From Semisulcospira habei (Eukaryota; Mollusca; Gastropoda; Semisulcospiridae): DNA of 64,000 nt. A program made the translations under genes and the position numbers. Where the stretch lies: the NCBI GenBank assembly GCA_036245525.1, contig BTPG01000007.1, positions 161,565,452 to 161,629,451 of the forward strand. Reading direction: 5' to 3'. How positions within the stretch are numbered: the stretch's first letter is position 1; each line of letters opens with the position of its first letter. This document shows, piece by piece, positions 1 through 10,369 of the stretch. The notes below the pieces were generated by a model. That model did no database searches and was not told the origin of the DNA. It saw only the letters and a program-made list of their open reading frames with translations.

Positions 1-333
1 ACCATGATAATTAAAGGGTAGTGGCAGATTAGCTTGGGGACATAAGGCGCCAAGGTAATCTCGCACTGCCCTTTAACTCATTCTACCCCGTCACTGAAAT
101 CCCCAAATGTTGCCGCTGTCCTCTGAAGACTGCATGCAGTGCAGGGCACAGATCGACCATGATAGTTCAAGGGTGATGCCAGAATAGCTTGGCGCCCATA
201 GGCGCCAACTATTCTGGCATCACCCTTGAACTATCATGGTCGATCCTCATCTTGCTGTGGTGTGTCTGGGGTAGAATGAGTTAATTATCATGCTGTATCC
301 ATCTCCTGCTAAGGGCTAAATGGGTTCAGATCT
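1..333 (+). mobile_element. TTAA palindrome type A, split by a type C element
   Basis: Positions 1-72 and 285-333 are two pieces of one type A element (core GACCATGATAATT...GGCGCC..., end CATCTCCTGC...GGGCTAAATGGGTT). The intervening 73-284 is a full type C element, from TTAACTCATTCTACCCC to GGGGTAGAATGAGTTAA, with its own ~50-bp-arm hairpin. Removing it restores the A element around a single TTAA. Confidence 0.8.
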
Positions 334-559
334 TGGGTCTTTTTGTCCATAAGGCCGCATGTTTGAGCATATGCCATAGGCAAAATTTATTACTCTTTTC
401 AGTGACCCGTTGACTCGTTGAAATCCCCTTTTGGTGGAAGTACACCACGGGCAGAGAGAAAGAATACAAATCAGGCAGGGAGACAATCCTTCAATGAGTC
501 CTTTACTTTTCTGCACAGTTTCCATCTTTTGTGTACGTTTTCAGTTTTGTTTGTGTCAT

Positions 560-778
560 GTTGCTTCCTCCACTGTCAGTGAACACAGATAGTGCCTCTG
601 ACATCATTGTTATTTCAGTGCCACAGAGCCTCATCGGTCCTAGAAACATGGATACTAAGTGGTGTCAGCCAAGAGACATGGATCCTCATGAGCCCCTGCA
701 ATTGCGGGAGCTCATGAGAATCTGTGTCTCTTGCAGTTGGGTTGCGTTCACAGCGTTTCCCAGCAGTGAATGGGTTAC
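560..778 (+). repeat. TTAA palindrome type D (degenerate)
   Basis: The core hairpin at ~664-765 has arms AGAGACATGGATCCTCATGAGCCC and its reverse around CAATTG. The right end AGCAGTGAATGGGTTA matches the D-type terminal repeat (full copy 26860-27068). Confidence 0.6.
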
Positions 779-841
779 TGCACTTTATTATTATTATGTA
801 TTATTATTATTTTTATTGAATTAATTAATCAATGTGTGCAG

Positions 842-946
842 GTACACCCTGCAACCCACAGACGGTGAGATGCGTGAATGGCGCCGTCGACAGCACCACC
901 TGCCAGTGCGTCTGTAACGCTGGCTACACGGGGGCCGACTGCAGTG
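842..946 (+). CDS. Gene 1 exon: EGF-like repeat (internal exon)
   Basis: Internal exon flanked by an AG acceptor (TGTGTGCAG) and a GTAAGG donor. It is 105 nt long, phase 1 at both ends, the usual form of a shuffled EGF exon. The frame gives six cysteines in EGF order (TPC, VRC, TTC, QC, VC, DC) with the typical C-terminal GYTGADC signature. The earlier exons with the start codon and signal peptide must lie left of the window. Role by family: an extracellular disulfide-bonded module in a secreted matrix protein. The product of this gene is unnamed here; it resembles Pif/LamG-type proteins by its later domains. Confidence 0.85.
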
Positions 947-1082
947 GTAAGGCCTCCTTCCTCTCTGTGATCTGACGCTTAAATTTGTGTATTTTACGTA
1001 AGGGCCAGAATGCCTCCAGGATACGCATGACGAGCAACCACCCCACCTACACTTCCCCCAGCTCACCAAAACTGCAAGAAGC

Positions 1083-1185
1083 ATAGACTCCCATGAGCCC
1101 CCACAACTGGAATGGAGCAAGAGGCATAGACCCTCATGCGCCCCCGCAGTTGCGGGGGCTCATGAGGGTCTATGCCTCTTGCTGT
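1083..1185 (+). repeat. Type D hairpin core, with partial second arm
   Basis: The perfect hairpin at 1117-1182 has arms AGCAAGAGGCATAGACCCTC and its complement, loop GCAGTTGC. An extra partial arm precedes it. No TTAA termini remain. Confidence 0.6.
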
Positions 1186-1216
1186 CTCTACTCATACCTG
1201 CCTTTTTCATCCAGAG

Positions 1217-1516
1217 GTGTTCTTTCTCCGGGTACTCCGGTTCTTCCACCCCCCACCCACCCCGCCACCCCCCACACTTTGGTACCGGTTTCAGGCAACT
1301 TTACAAATTTCAAATACAAGCGATCAAAAATCTCTGTAACTTCAGTAGCTGAACTGGCCCTTCGTCTGTCTTGTACTGTGTTTGTCATAAATGTTGTAAA
1401 TCTGTGTCTGTTACGTGAGTGTGCGTGTTGGGTTTCAGTTCGCGGCGCTTTGAGTCGATTCCCCCCAAAATTGAGAAAAAGCGCCTATATAATACTGGTA
1501 TTATTATTATTATTAG
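1217..1516 (+). mobile_element. tRNA-derived SINE, 5'-truncated copy
   Basis: Matches the body and tail of the full SINE at 29099-29533, from GTTCTTTCTCCGGGTACTCC to AAAAGCGCCTATATAATA, ending in a (TTA)n tail. The tRNA-like head is missing. Confidence 0.75.
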
Positions 1517-1671
1517 AGTGATATTCAGTATGCTAAGCTTCAAGAAATACATGTGACACATCTAGTCCTTTTGTGCTTCTATTTTCGTGAACTTGAGTGT
1601 GTGTGGACAGATTTTTTTTTCAAACTTTATCATTCATAGTGTCCACTTTCATTTAAGAGATTAACAGGTCA

Positions 1672-1930
1672 TTAACCAGAAATCTGCTCTTTTTGTCTAA
1701 CGTATTGAAAATACGGTAGACTTTGGGATGGGGCTGGTTGGAGCGCGGTCCGTAGCCGATGCAAAGGACATAACGGGCGGATGCTCCTGAGACTGTGGCA
1801 AAGAAGTAACAAGATCAAAATGACGTCACCTCTAGCTACTCTAACCCTGCTGTTGAACGTACTTTTGGCGCAAAGCGCCATATGTGCCGGGGTGTGTGTG
1901 CGTATGTATGTAAACACGAAAATCTCAGAC
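1672..1930 (+). repeat. Dispersed repeat, inverted copy at 5590-5790
   Basis: The segment TACGGTAGACTTTGGGATGGGGCTGG...TGACGTCA...GTACG is found as a reverse complement at 5615-5790, which also shows a TATAAAA-like motif. It flanks exons on both sides of a 3.7 kb interval. The function and class are unknown. Confidence 0.55.
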
Positions 1931-2369
1931 GTTTGCATAGTACAACTTGAGCTTGAAAATAAAAAAAATGCTGCATGCAAGAGCTGGGAGAGGCTGCATG
2001 CCATTCGAATGAGTGACGTGAAACATCAAATTCATCACTGTATATGGCTTCGTGGAACTAGCGATGCCATGACGTGAAGCTTATAGTGACATCATTTTGC
2101 TGCTCATGCTATTCATCTTCTTTGGAATTCCTGTTGTTGCTCGGCCAGCCCACAGAGCGTACTAATGGCGGGAAGCGCCGTGTCCGTCTTTATTTGCGTG
2201 TGCCGGTGTGTGTTGATCAGAGGTTGGGTTAGAGAGGAGAGAAATGGATGAGAAGGATAAGCTTAAAAATATGAACTCTGAATGCTCCTGAAAGGAAAAC
2301 GCATGTGAGCTCCAAACAATACGGTAGACTTTGGGATGAAATGTTCATCTTGTTTTCTTATTGTTCCAG

Positions 2370-2432
2370 TCTGCAGCAGACAATGCAATGCGGCCGTTGG
2401 AGAAACCTTGAACTCAAGCAGTTGCATATGCA
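2370..2432 (+). CDS. Gene 1 exon: short Cys-rich half-EGF segment
   Basis: A 63-nt exon with a good polypyrimidine acceptor (TTCTTATTGTTCCAG) and a strong donor (GTAAGTAC), phase 1 on both sides, so it adds 21 residues in frame. It carries four cysteines in the pattern C-x3-C-x13-C-x-C, which looks like part of an EGF module. Splicing directly to 2669 keeps the frame. Its small size makes it less certain than its neighbours. Confidence 0.7.
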
Positions 2433-2489
2433 GTAAGTACAATAATGTAAAATTATGATGTATAAGTCTATTAGTCAATATTCGTTCAC

Positions 2490-2552
2490 CGCCGTGAGAT
2501 GGCCATAGTCGCTTGCTCGTCGTTAAACCCCAATAACTAACTAACCATATTC
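2490..2552 (+). repeat. SINE-like 3' tail
   Basis: GTCGCTTGCTCGTCGTTAAA followed by CCCCAATAACTAACTAAC is a tail form widespread in molluscan SINEs (from general knowledge). Only this tail is visible. A diverged copy of the tail lies at ~63380-63435. Confidence 0.45.
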
Positions 2553-2668
2553 GTTCAAGCTATTCTGGCATCACCCGTGAACTATCATGGTCGATCCACA
2601 TCATGTTATGTGTTAGAGCTACATGGATTACAACACAGTAATATGTATACTGAAATGTTTGTTGACAG

Positions 2669-2770
2669 GCCGATTACTCTGTCCCAACACATGTCAGAAT
2701 GGCGGCCAGATGAACCAGGCATCTTGTCAGTGTTCATGTCCCGCTGGCTTCAGTGGTCCCAGCTGTGAGA
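2669..2770 (+). CDS. Gene 1 exon: EGF-like repeat
   Basis: A 102-nt exon, acceptor GTTGACAG and donor GTAAGT, phase 1-1. It encodes a canonical six-cysteine EGF module with NTCQNGG at the start and CPAGFSGPSCE at the end, the best EGF match in the window. It follows the half-EGF exon after a 236-nt intron. The role is structural or protein-binding in an extracellular protein. Confidence 0.88.
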
Positions 2771-3542
2771 GTAAGTGAGAGTATTAGCTGATCAGTCGCT
2801 ACATTAATTAGTCAGGTGATCAGTCTATAAATTAGTCCATAAATGAATCAGTTCATCAGTCAATGTATTGATAATTTAGTCAGTTGGTAGATTTAGTCAT
2901 TTAAAACGCCCGATTAGTCACTACATCCATCCATCAGTCTGTCTAGCCAGCCCGCCATCCGCCCACCCTTTCGCACTCACCTATCCATCTAGCCATTTAT
3001 TCACCCATCAATACATCAATCCACCCATTGATCCATCCACCTGCGTGGCAATCTACTATACCACGCAGGTCCATTTACCACTGAGTCCTGCCCACCCACC
3101 CACCCACCAATTCTCAAATTCTTTGTCCCATTCATCCATCCGTTGGCCCGTTCATCTGTCTTGTCAGTTGCTACTCATTCCCAGAACACAACCCAAAACA
3201 AACGAACAAAGTATAAACCAAGTACAATCTGTCAGTCATGGCAGGGATTCTATATAATGGGATAGGAAACGGTCTCTTTGCGATACCAAACGTGTGCCAC
3301 GGGCCCTTCGTCTGTTTGGGCGGCCAGCCGGGCGCGCGGTGATGCACATCACCTAAGCACCTAGTTACGCAATCTGCCAGTCGCGATCAAACCAGTTAGC
3401 GAGGTAGTGCGCATGATCCAAAGGACGCAGTCGGTTTTCGTTTACGGCATTTACACTAGCTGCACAATTAGCAATTAGAAAGATCGGTGTGTGTTGTATT
3501 ATCAGCCTCCCGAGTCTAAGTCTGCGTCTTCAATTAATAGAT
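2771..3542 (+). other. Gene 1 intron, no recognisable element
   Basis: Degenerate ATCAGTC/CATCCA-type simple sequence occurs from ~2800 to 3160, then unique sequence. No supported coding segment is seen. Confidence 0.5.
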
Positions 3543-3755
3543 TTAACCCATTTAGCCCAAGACCCTGCAGCAGGAGTTGGATTGATCATGATAATTCAAG
3601 GGTAGTGCCAGATGAGCTTGGCACCTGAAGGCGCCAAGCTCATCTGGCACTACGCTTGAATTATCATGATCAGTCCATCTCCTAAAACTGGTACATAGTC
3701 ATTAGGTAACACCTCCACAATTTGAGAAATGGGACTTTGGGGCTAAAAGGGTTAA
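3543..3755 (+). mobile_element. TTAA palindrome type A (complete)
   Basis: 213 bp from TTAACCCATTTAGCCC to GGGGCTAAAAGGGTTAA. The central hairpin has ~45-bp arms (GATCATGATAATTCAAGGG ... GGCGCC). The termini are inverted repeats and both ends are TTAA. Confidence 0.85.
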
Positions 3756-4369
3756 CAGTGTAGTATAATGTCCTGTCATGTTTCTTGTCTCGCGGCATTA
3801 GTAGCTTAGTTTCACACTGGATCACAACTTCAGAGCAATCTATTATGCCGCGCAGGTGTACATATGAAATCTGCCCCGCTGCTACTTTTCATCTATAGAC
3901 GCTGACCAAAAGAATAAGTGTCATGAACTAATCTGCCCTGAGGCCAATCAAGAACTAAGAGGTTAGGTGTGAAGAGACTTTACCATTATGTGTTAAAACA
4001 ATGCAGCCCTCAAACAAGGTGTGAACTCAGAAAAGAGAGCTACTTCATATATCAAATCATTCTGTTATCAGTTTTAGATTATCAGCTTGGGCGAATAAGA
4101 AGTATGCAACTGAATAACTGTCTTATGAACATGCCAACAAATTAATTAAAAGCACATGTCAAAAATAATAACATTGAGAAGACAAATGTTCAGGCTATTT
4201 TGATATGACCATTTCATTTTATTATCATGAGCTATATGAAATGCGTAGTATATATTAGGATAAAATAGTTATTCATGCTATACAAAATCATGTCTGGCGT
4301 GTTAGAGTGAAACACGCAAAGTCTGATGTGAGAAAAACCACATTTATTTCCTGCTTCACACGCTAATAA

Positions 4370-5440
4370 CTTCCAGTCCAGGATAACAAGTTTGTCACTG
4401 TGATCAGTGTGTATGCTCCTACCCTGCAGGCTGCCTTTGGAGTAAAGGAGGCTTTCTCGTGACCTGCACAACCTCCTTCAGCTTACTGATCATGGAGATA
4501 AACTCCTAATCTTAGGAGACTTCAGTGCACGGGTTGGGCAAGACTTTGAACTGTGGAAGGGAGTCCTAGGGAGACATGGTATTGGCAGTTATAATGAGAA
4601 CGGCCGCCTGCTCCTGGAATTTTGTTCTGAACATGAACTCGTCATCACCAACATCCTGTTCCACCAGAAAGACAGATTCAAGGCAACCTGGGAGCACCCA
4701 CTTTCTAAACACTGGCACCTCGGACTATGTTCTGATGCGCCAGCGTGACACAAGAGACGTACTGCATACGCGTGTGATGCCCAGCGCAGACTGCTACACT
4801 GACCACAGACTTGTACGCTCCAGAGTCACATTTACATTCAAGCCTCTGCCCAAGAGAAAAGGTCCTCAGATGAAGAAACTGCAAGTACAAAGACTTCGCA
4901 CACCAGAGGTGAAAGCAGACTTCCAAGTCAGGCTGGAGGAGAGGCTTGCAAACATGACCGGTTCTGACCCTGAAGAACAGTAGAAGCAGTTAGAGACTGT
5001 GCTTCTAGAAACCACAATAGGAAACATCAGGACTGGTTGGACGAGGCAGATGCTGAGATCCAACAGCTCTAGAGAATAAACGCACCTGCTAGCCAGACTA
5101 GACGACAACGCAGCCAAGGCAGCATACAAAAATGCTAGAAACACACTCCAGTCCAAGCTGCGTGATGGAGAACGACTGGTGGGTAGCTTTTGCCATGAGA
5201 ATACAGCGTTATGCCGACACAGGTGACATCCGCTCCTTCTACCAGGCTCTCAGAGCGGTCTACGCACCCTCGCGCCAGATCCAGGCTCCACTCCGCTCCT
5301 CTGATGGCGCCACTTTCCTGTCTGACAAGGAATCCATCATGCACAGCTGGTCTGAGCACTTTGAAAGTCTTTTTAGCGACCAGCGCACTGTGAAAGAGTC
5401 ATCACTTGCCATGATACCTGCATCGGGAGAATTCACGTAG
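4370..5440 (+). pseudogene. Degraded EN-RT LINE fragment
   Basis: Reading across several frames gives the endonuclease and pre-RT region of a [17 protein letters not shown], then [29 protein letters not shown] (catalytic TDH), then RYADTGDIRSFYQALRAVY. It is the same family as the intact copy at 58364-61591 but older, with stops and frameshifts, and is cut before the RT core. It lies in a gene 1 intron. Confidence 0.8.
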
Positions 5441-5508
5441 GGAAAATATCCTAAAGTTTCAAGCTTGTCTGTTCACAAATGTAGGCTCTTGTCACTGTCA
5501 CGCACGCA

Positions 5509-5521
5509 CGCACGCACGCAC

Positions 5522-5612
<91 letters not shown>
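5509..5612. repeat. (CA)n microsatellite
   Basis: A nearly pure CA run with CACG at both ends, in an intron of gene 1. Any reading frame through it is an artefact. Confidence 0.95.
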
Positions 5613-5613
<1 letters not shown>

Positions 5614-6002
5614 GGCGTTTGGTGCCAAACGTACGTTCTCTAGCAAGGTTTGCATAACTAGACGTGACGTCATTTTTATCTTGTTGTTTGGGGTCCGCCC
5701 ACCCAGCACATCATGTGCATTGTATAAAACGCGCTCCGACCAGCCACATTTTAAAGTCTACGGTATTTTCAATACAGACAAAAAATGATGCGTCTCTGGC
5801 ACAGATGGGCTAAGATTCAGTGCGTCTGCCTACCCCTTTGTCACTTTTTAAGTACATGATTGTACATTTTAGTGCGTAATAAACACACAGAAACAGGAGC
5901 CCTGTTACGAGTGACCAACCTTGTGAGAGGTCACCTGTCATTAAGATCATCCATTAGGTTGCTGTATCAGTAGTCTTTCATTACAGATGACACTTTTTGC
6001 CA

Positions 6003-6170
6003 TAATAATAATAATAATAATTACGGTATTTATAATGCGCTTATCTTATAATAATTATAACTCTAAGCGCGCACTCACAACTCAGTCGCGCACGCAATCG
6101 CACGCTTTAGACAACGACTCACGAACCACAAATAGTGAAATACATTACGACAGTCTGCTTAGCTGAACAC
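6003..6170 (-). mobile_element. L2-like LINE 3' end, 5'-truncated
   Basis: Nearly identical to 30940-31090, the 3' end of the L2-like LINE on the minus strand, including the (AAT)n run, TACGGTATTTATAATGCGC and TCTAAGCGCGCACTCAC. It lies just upstream of the EGF exon at 6236. Confidence 0.7.
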
Positions 6171-6235
6171 TTCAGCTGAAAAGCCAGTGCACCACCAACG
6201 TGGCATTAAATCAGTGAGTCTGCATGTGTTTGCAG

Positions 6236-6385
6236 TTAAAGACGCGGTCAGCGTTGAAACGTGTTCGGCAGCCCAGTCCCCCTGTAAGAACGGTGGTGTG
6301 GCCATCAAGGATTGCCAGGGACGCTGCATCTGCAAGTGTGATGAGAGTCGATTTGCTGGAGTCTTCTGCGAGATTCCTGCCACAG
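6236..6385 (+). CDS. Gene 1 exon: EGF-like repeat
   Basis: A 150-nt exon, acceptor TGTTTGCAG and donor GTCAGT, phase 1-1. The protein has seven cysteines, with SPCKNGG and a terminal FAGVFCE, typical of an EGF module. The 3.5 kb intron before it holds a TTAA palindromic element, a degraded LINE and a CA microsatellite. An odd cysteine number suggests a link to a neighbouring module or a divergent EGF. Confidence 0.85.
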
Positions 6386-6448
6386 GTCAGTCTTTTAAAG
6401 AACAATTATTCACGAACCCGTTTAGAAATAACACACTGCAACAGGAGA

Positions 6449-6545
6449 GATAGATTGACCATCGTAATTCAAGGGTAAGGGGCACCAAGCTTATCTGGCA
6501 CTACCCTTGAATTATCATGGTCAATCCATATCCTGCAACTGGCAC
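6449..6545 (+). repeat. Partial type A palindrome, shortened arm
   Basis: GATTGACCAT...AATTCAAGGGTA, then after a short spacer the complementary arm to GGTCAATCC. The left arm has lost part of the stem. The remainder of the element runs on to a TA-flanked hairpin at 6567. Confidence 0.6.
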
Positions 6546-6566
6546 ATAGTTTGTCAGGTGTCACCA

Positions 6567-6700
6567 TAGGGGCCCGATGATAGCAGCTTTGACTAATGCA
6601 AATCCGCTGCGCCACCGACTGACTTGAGCTTAGTAGGCGGTGGCGCGCGCGGTGTCGCAGCGGATTTGCATTAGTTAAAGCTACTATCATCGGGCCCCTA
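6567..6700. mobile_element. TA-flanked hairpin MITE
   Basis: A 134-bp palindrome, arms GGGGCCCGATGATAGCAGCT and the complement, with inner arms ATGCAAATCCGCTGCG. It is bounded by TA on both sides and sits inside the A-element remnant, so it probably duplicated TA (Tc1/mariner-like target). Confidence 0.65.
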
Positions 6701-6884
6701 TGGGTGGCACCTGCAAAATGCAGCCATGGGGTTACATGGAGTAAGTCTGTTTATGCTTTTGGTGACGCATAACCCAGTGAGTAAGCGGTCATCTGGCCGA
6801 CATCAGCCACAATTACAGGGCGCTGTGCCGCACAGGCAAAGCCTGATAACACTTTGCTTTCTTGATAAGACTTAACCAGAGTCT

Positions 6885-7360
6885 TTCACTCGAAGCACCT
6901 TTGATCTATCGTGGTCAGTCTCTCTCGCAGATGGTAATGTAGCCTGTATGTGCCAAGCTATTCTAGTACCACCCTTGAAGTGTCAAGGGCAAATTCTCAC
7001 TCACAGATGGGTTACCGTAACGTAGCTATTCTGGTACCACCATTGAAGTATCAAGTTCAAATTCTCTCTCACAGATGGTAACATTGCCTGTATGCGCCAA
7101 GCCTTTCTGGTACCACCCTTGAAGCGTCAAGGTCAAATTCTCTTTCACAGACTATATTCTAGCACCACACTTGAACTGTCATGGTCAGTTCCTCTTGCAG
7201 ACTGTAATGCAGTCTCTGGGCGCCAAGCTATTCTGGCACCACCCTGGACTCTGTCATTGTCGGTTCCTCGCACAGACTGAAATGCAGCATCAACATGCCA
7301 AGCCATTCTGGCACCATCCTTGAACTACCATAGTCATTCTCTCTCATGGACTGTAATGGG
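6885..7360 (+). repeat. Degenerate tandem repeat derived from a type C palindrome arm
   Basis: Six to seven diverged units of ~60-78 bp, each containing a form of GCCAAGCTATTCTGGYACCA, CCCTTGAAGTGTCA and TCTCTCTCACAGACTG. These are the right-arm sequence of type C elements (GCCAAGCTATTCTGG...CTTGAACTATCATGGTC). The array ends ~80 bp before the chitin-binding exon at 7439. Confidence 0.65.
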
Positions 7361-7438
7361 AAATACTCCAGAATGTGTTAAGTTTGCCCCCAGGCCTCGG
7401 TGAGTTGACTGAGTTTTGTGATGATTTCTCTTGTGCAG

Positions 7439-7654
7439 CTGAGCTGTGTAACGACTGCTGGAACCAGAATGGGCAGTACCTGGCGGGGCTACCGGGCCGT
7501 ACAGACATGTACGTGGTGTGTCAGCCACTCAACGTTCAGCGGACGCGATTCCAACCCTGGCTGATGCACTGCCCGCCACGCACCATCTTCCAGCGAGACC
7601 CCATCACCGGCTGGTTCGGCTGTGACCACATTGGCCGAGGCATCCCTGCTTCTG
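7439..7654 (+). CDS. Gene 1 exon: peritrophin/CBM14-like chitin-binding module
   Basis: A 216-nt exon, phase 1-1 (acceptor CTTGTGCAG, donor GTTGGT, a weak donor). The donor five bases downstream (GTAGAT) would give a stop at the junction, so it is rejected. The sequence has the features of an invertebrate chitin-binding type 2 domain: GLPGR near the start, MYVVC, then MHCPPRTIFQRD and a final FGCDH. Five cysteines are visible, one fewer than the usual six. By family knowledge such modules bind chitin, here probably in an extracellular organic matrix. It lies directly before a clearer CBM14 exon. Confidence 0.8.
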
Positions 7655-7848
7655 GTTGGTAGATTGTATTTATTCTGCATATTACTGTTATTTATTTTTC
7701 TACAGTCAACTTCATACATAACAGTGTCAGATTTAGAGCAGAATCTGTTTGAAGGGACCACCTTATGAGAGATCACCTGTCGTTACAGACCATCATTTAG
7801 GTGGCTATTGCTGTGACTGTAGCTGTAGCCACCTAAATAAATAGTCTT

Positions 7849-8056
7849 TTAACCCTTTTAGCCCCAAGGTCCCATTTCTTTGGAGGTGTTGCTTAACAAC
7901 TATGTACCAGTTGTAGGAGATGGATTGATCATGATAATTCAAGGGTCGTGCCAGATGAGATTGGCGCCTTCAGGCGCCAAGCTCATCTGGCACGACCCTT
8001 GAATTATCATGATCGATCCATCGCCTGCTGCAGGGTCCCGGGGCTAAAAGGGTTAA
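7849..8056 (+). mobile_element. TTAA palindrome type A (complete)
   Basis: 208 bp, TTAACCCTTTTAGCCCC at the left and GGGGCTAAAAGGGTTAA at the right: 17-bp perfect terminal inverted repeats. The central hairpin loops at GGCGCCTTCAGGCGCC. Confidence 0.9.
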
Positions 8057-8390
8057 TGAAAGATATCCGTCTTTTCATATCACATTTTCTTGCGGAAAAG
8101 ATTGTTGCCCCAAACAGGTTATGCTGTATCCAGCAGAGTCAGCCACAAGACTTCCAGACGTCCTGATTATACGACGGTACTTCTGTGTCAATTTCTCCGC
8201 TTGTGATCAATTGGATAGGCGAGAACAGGCCGAAGAGGCTTGCGAAAGAGGAGTCTAACAAAGCTGCATGGACATTCGCTTTCATTATTTCCACTTAAAG
8301 CAAGAGACCGACACCTGCGAGGGCTGATGAGGATCTATGCCTCTTGCTGACACCACTTGATGGCCATGGCTGGAGCTCTGCGGCATTGTA

Positions 8391-8611
8391 TTAACCCATT
8401 TAGCCCCGAGTCCCTACAGCAGGAGATTGATTGACCTTGATAACTCAAGGGTAAGTTTGATGCCAGATTAGCCTGTCACCTGAAGGCACCAAGCTAATCC
8501 GGCACTACCCTTGAATTATCACGGTCAAGCCATCTCCAGCAACTGGTACATAGTCATTAGGCAACACCTCCAAAATTTGAGAAATGGGACCTTGGGGCTA
8601 AAAGGGTTTAA
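8391..8611 (+). mobile_element. TTAA palindrome type A (complete)
   Basis: 221 bp from TTAACCCATTTAGCCCC to GGGGCTAAAAGGGTTTAA, with a diverged central hairpin. A D-type half hairpin lies just upstream (8308-8350). Confidence 0.8.
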
Positions 8612-8915
8612 CAAAGATTCCAGAAAACAGACTGCAGCCATTAGCAGTGAGGCCGTTAACCCACGAAGTGGCCTGTCCTGGGTGGCACTGGTTGTAGTCT
8701 GCCATAAGAAGGAAACACACACTCTTACTCATTCAGCAAATTATATACTGACGAGCAGACGGAATGCAACATCACTAAAATCATTGGAAACAATAAAGTG
8801 TTTCTGATGATTCCCGGCAATGATGCTGCATTTCTTTTGCTCTTCAGCATACATTTTTCTCTTGCCATTGCATCCTTCACAATGCTAACTTATTTCTGAA
8901 TCTGACTTGTTTCAG

Positions 8916-9311
8916 ATCCTTGCAGGAACCGGACCCTCGTCCCTGCAGGCAAGTACGCCTCCTCCGATCAGTGCGCCCACTATTTCCAGTGCGGCAGTGA
9001 TGGCTACACATCCAAAAAGGCCTGCTGCCCAGCGGGTTACAGGTTTGACTCGTCTATCGGAGATTGCGTGGCCGACAGCAACTGCCCCTGCGTGCCTGAC
9101 CTTGACTGCCCCAACAGCTGTAACGGATCGGCCGGTGTTTGCCCCGTCGGTCGGGACCAGGGCGCAAGCGGTCCAGTGTGTCCCTATGAGAGCATGAGCG
9201 GGAGGGGGTTCTATCACAGGGCCAGCCCCACGCAGCCCTACAACTGCTCTGTTGGCCAGAAGTTTGACAGTTCGCCCGACGTTTGTCGCTGCGTCAAGGA
9301 CGCCTCACAGG
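8916..9311 (+). CDS. Gene 1 exon: CBM14 chitin-binding module plus Cys-rich repeat
   Basis: A 396-nt exon (132 codons), phase 1-1, acceptor GACTTGTTTCAG, donor GTAAGA. Residues ~2-52 are a clear peritrophin-A/CBM14 domain (GKYASSDQCAHYFQCG, then CCPAGYRFDSSIGDC). A Cys-rich linker follows (CPCVPDLDCPNSC), and then a second, degenerate module of about 40 residues (CPYESMSGRGFYHR ... QKFDSSPDVC). Role by family: chitin binding outside the cell. Two or three chitin-binding modules before a LamG domain is the layout seen in Pif-type shell-matrix proteins. Confidence 0.9.
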
Positions 9312-9548
9312 GTAAGATGTTTGATAATGGACAGGCCGCAGATAAGAAGAAGGTAGCTTGCAAAGGAGACCCATGTGTTATAAAAGGGAGGATGGACAAT
9401 TCTGTAGCTCATGGGTAGTGTTTGATTGAGAATGGTACGGTCTGGTCAGTTTGTCTCGTGTCTGCTGGCAAGGGATCAACAGAAGTAATGCCACTGGATG
9501 GATTTTGTTGTGTTCACATGTTGTGTACGGACACTTGAAGTGGGTCAT
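9312..9548 (+). other. Gene 1 intron start
   Basis: Unique sequence, no element recognised. The open frame running from the 8916 exon past its donor is intron read-through. Confidence 0.4.
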
Positions 9549-9665
9549 GGGAGATGGATCAGTTGTAAGTTCCAGAGTAGTGCCTGATTAGCTTGGCATC
9601 TAGCTGAGGTGCCAAGCTAATCGGGCACTACCCTGTAGCTTATCACAATGGATCAATCCCCTACA
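9549..9665 (+). repeat. Type A palindrome, diverged core
   Basis: GGAGATGGATCAGTTGTAAG ... AGTGCCTGATTAGCTTGGCA and the complementary arm. The ends are not clear. Confidence 0.6.
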
Positions 9666-9769
9666 GTTATTTATCACAATTACAATTAAAGATAGCTAGT
9701 TGTTGATGGAAGTGAAAGTTAGTACAGATCTGTTTTCCACCATTTCTTTTTGAAAAAGAAATAGTAGTC

Positions 9770-9885
9770 TTAACGCCTTCGCTGCCAAACAAATCTGCCA
9801 CCCAAATGGAAGAGATATAGATCCTCATGAGCCCCCGCAGTTGCGGGGGGAGGGGGGCTCATGAGAATCTATACCTCTTGCTGAG
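9770..9885 (+). repeat. Type D palindrome, left end and core
   Basis: Starts TTAACGCCTTCGCTGCC. The core hairpin (ATAGATCCTCATGAGCCCCC and complement) has an expanded G-rich loop. No right TTAA end found. Confidence 0.65.
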
Positions 9886-10061
9886 ACCAATTTGTTTCTT
9901 TGTCCCTTGGACAGTTGTCCTTTGGTTGTTGAATAAACAAAGTGTCAACCGTTATCAAAGACCATCTTCAGCCACCTAAATAATGGTCTTTAATGACGGA
10001 TGGTCGCTCATGCGGATGGTCATTCAAGGCAGGTTCTGCTGTAGCTGTCAATGAAAGTGAA

Positions 10062-10141
10062 TTAACTCTTAAACTCCCAGAACTAAATGATTTCCATTCT
10101 GTCGAATGGAGGTAATTTAGTTCTGGGAGTGTAAGAGTTAA
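10062..10141. mobile_element. Short TTAA hairpin, 80 bp
   Basis: TTAACTCTTAAACTCCCAG...CTGGGAGTGTAAGAGTTAA, arms ~37 bp, loop TGTC. Its right TTAA is the left TTAA of the next element, so the two are joined at a shared TTAA. Confidence 0.85.
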
Positions 10142-10348
10142 CTCATTCAGCCCTGATGCACTACAGCAGGAGATGGGTCGACCATGATAATTCAAAGGTA
10201 GTGCCAGATTAGCCTGGCGCCTGTCGGCGCCAAGCTAATCTGGCACTACCTTTGAATTATCACGGTCGATCCATCTCCTGCAACTGGTGCGTAGTTAGAT
10301 GCCGCCTAAAAAATGTGGCTAATACGGTCGTCAGGCTGAATGAGTTAA
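10138..10348 (+). mobile_element. TTAA palindrome type A2 (complete)
   Basis: 211 bp from TTAACTCATTCAGCCCTGA to TCAGGCTGAATGAGTTAA. The central stem is the type A core. The element ends ~20 nt before the LamG exon at 10370. Confidence 0.9.
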
Positions 10349-10369
10349 ATGACGGTGTTATGTTCCTAG

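Noticed and set aside
5465..5788. Poly-His/Thr or poly-Cys/Val frames over CA repeats (also at 13841, 37644, 49128 and 54174)
   Set aside because: Microsatellite translation in several frames on both strands, with no domain.
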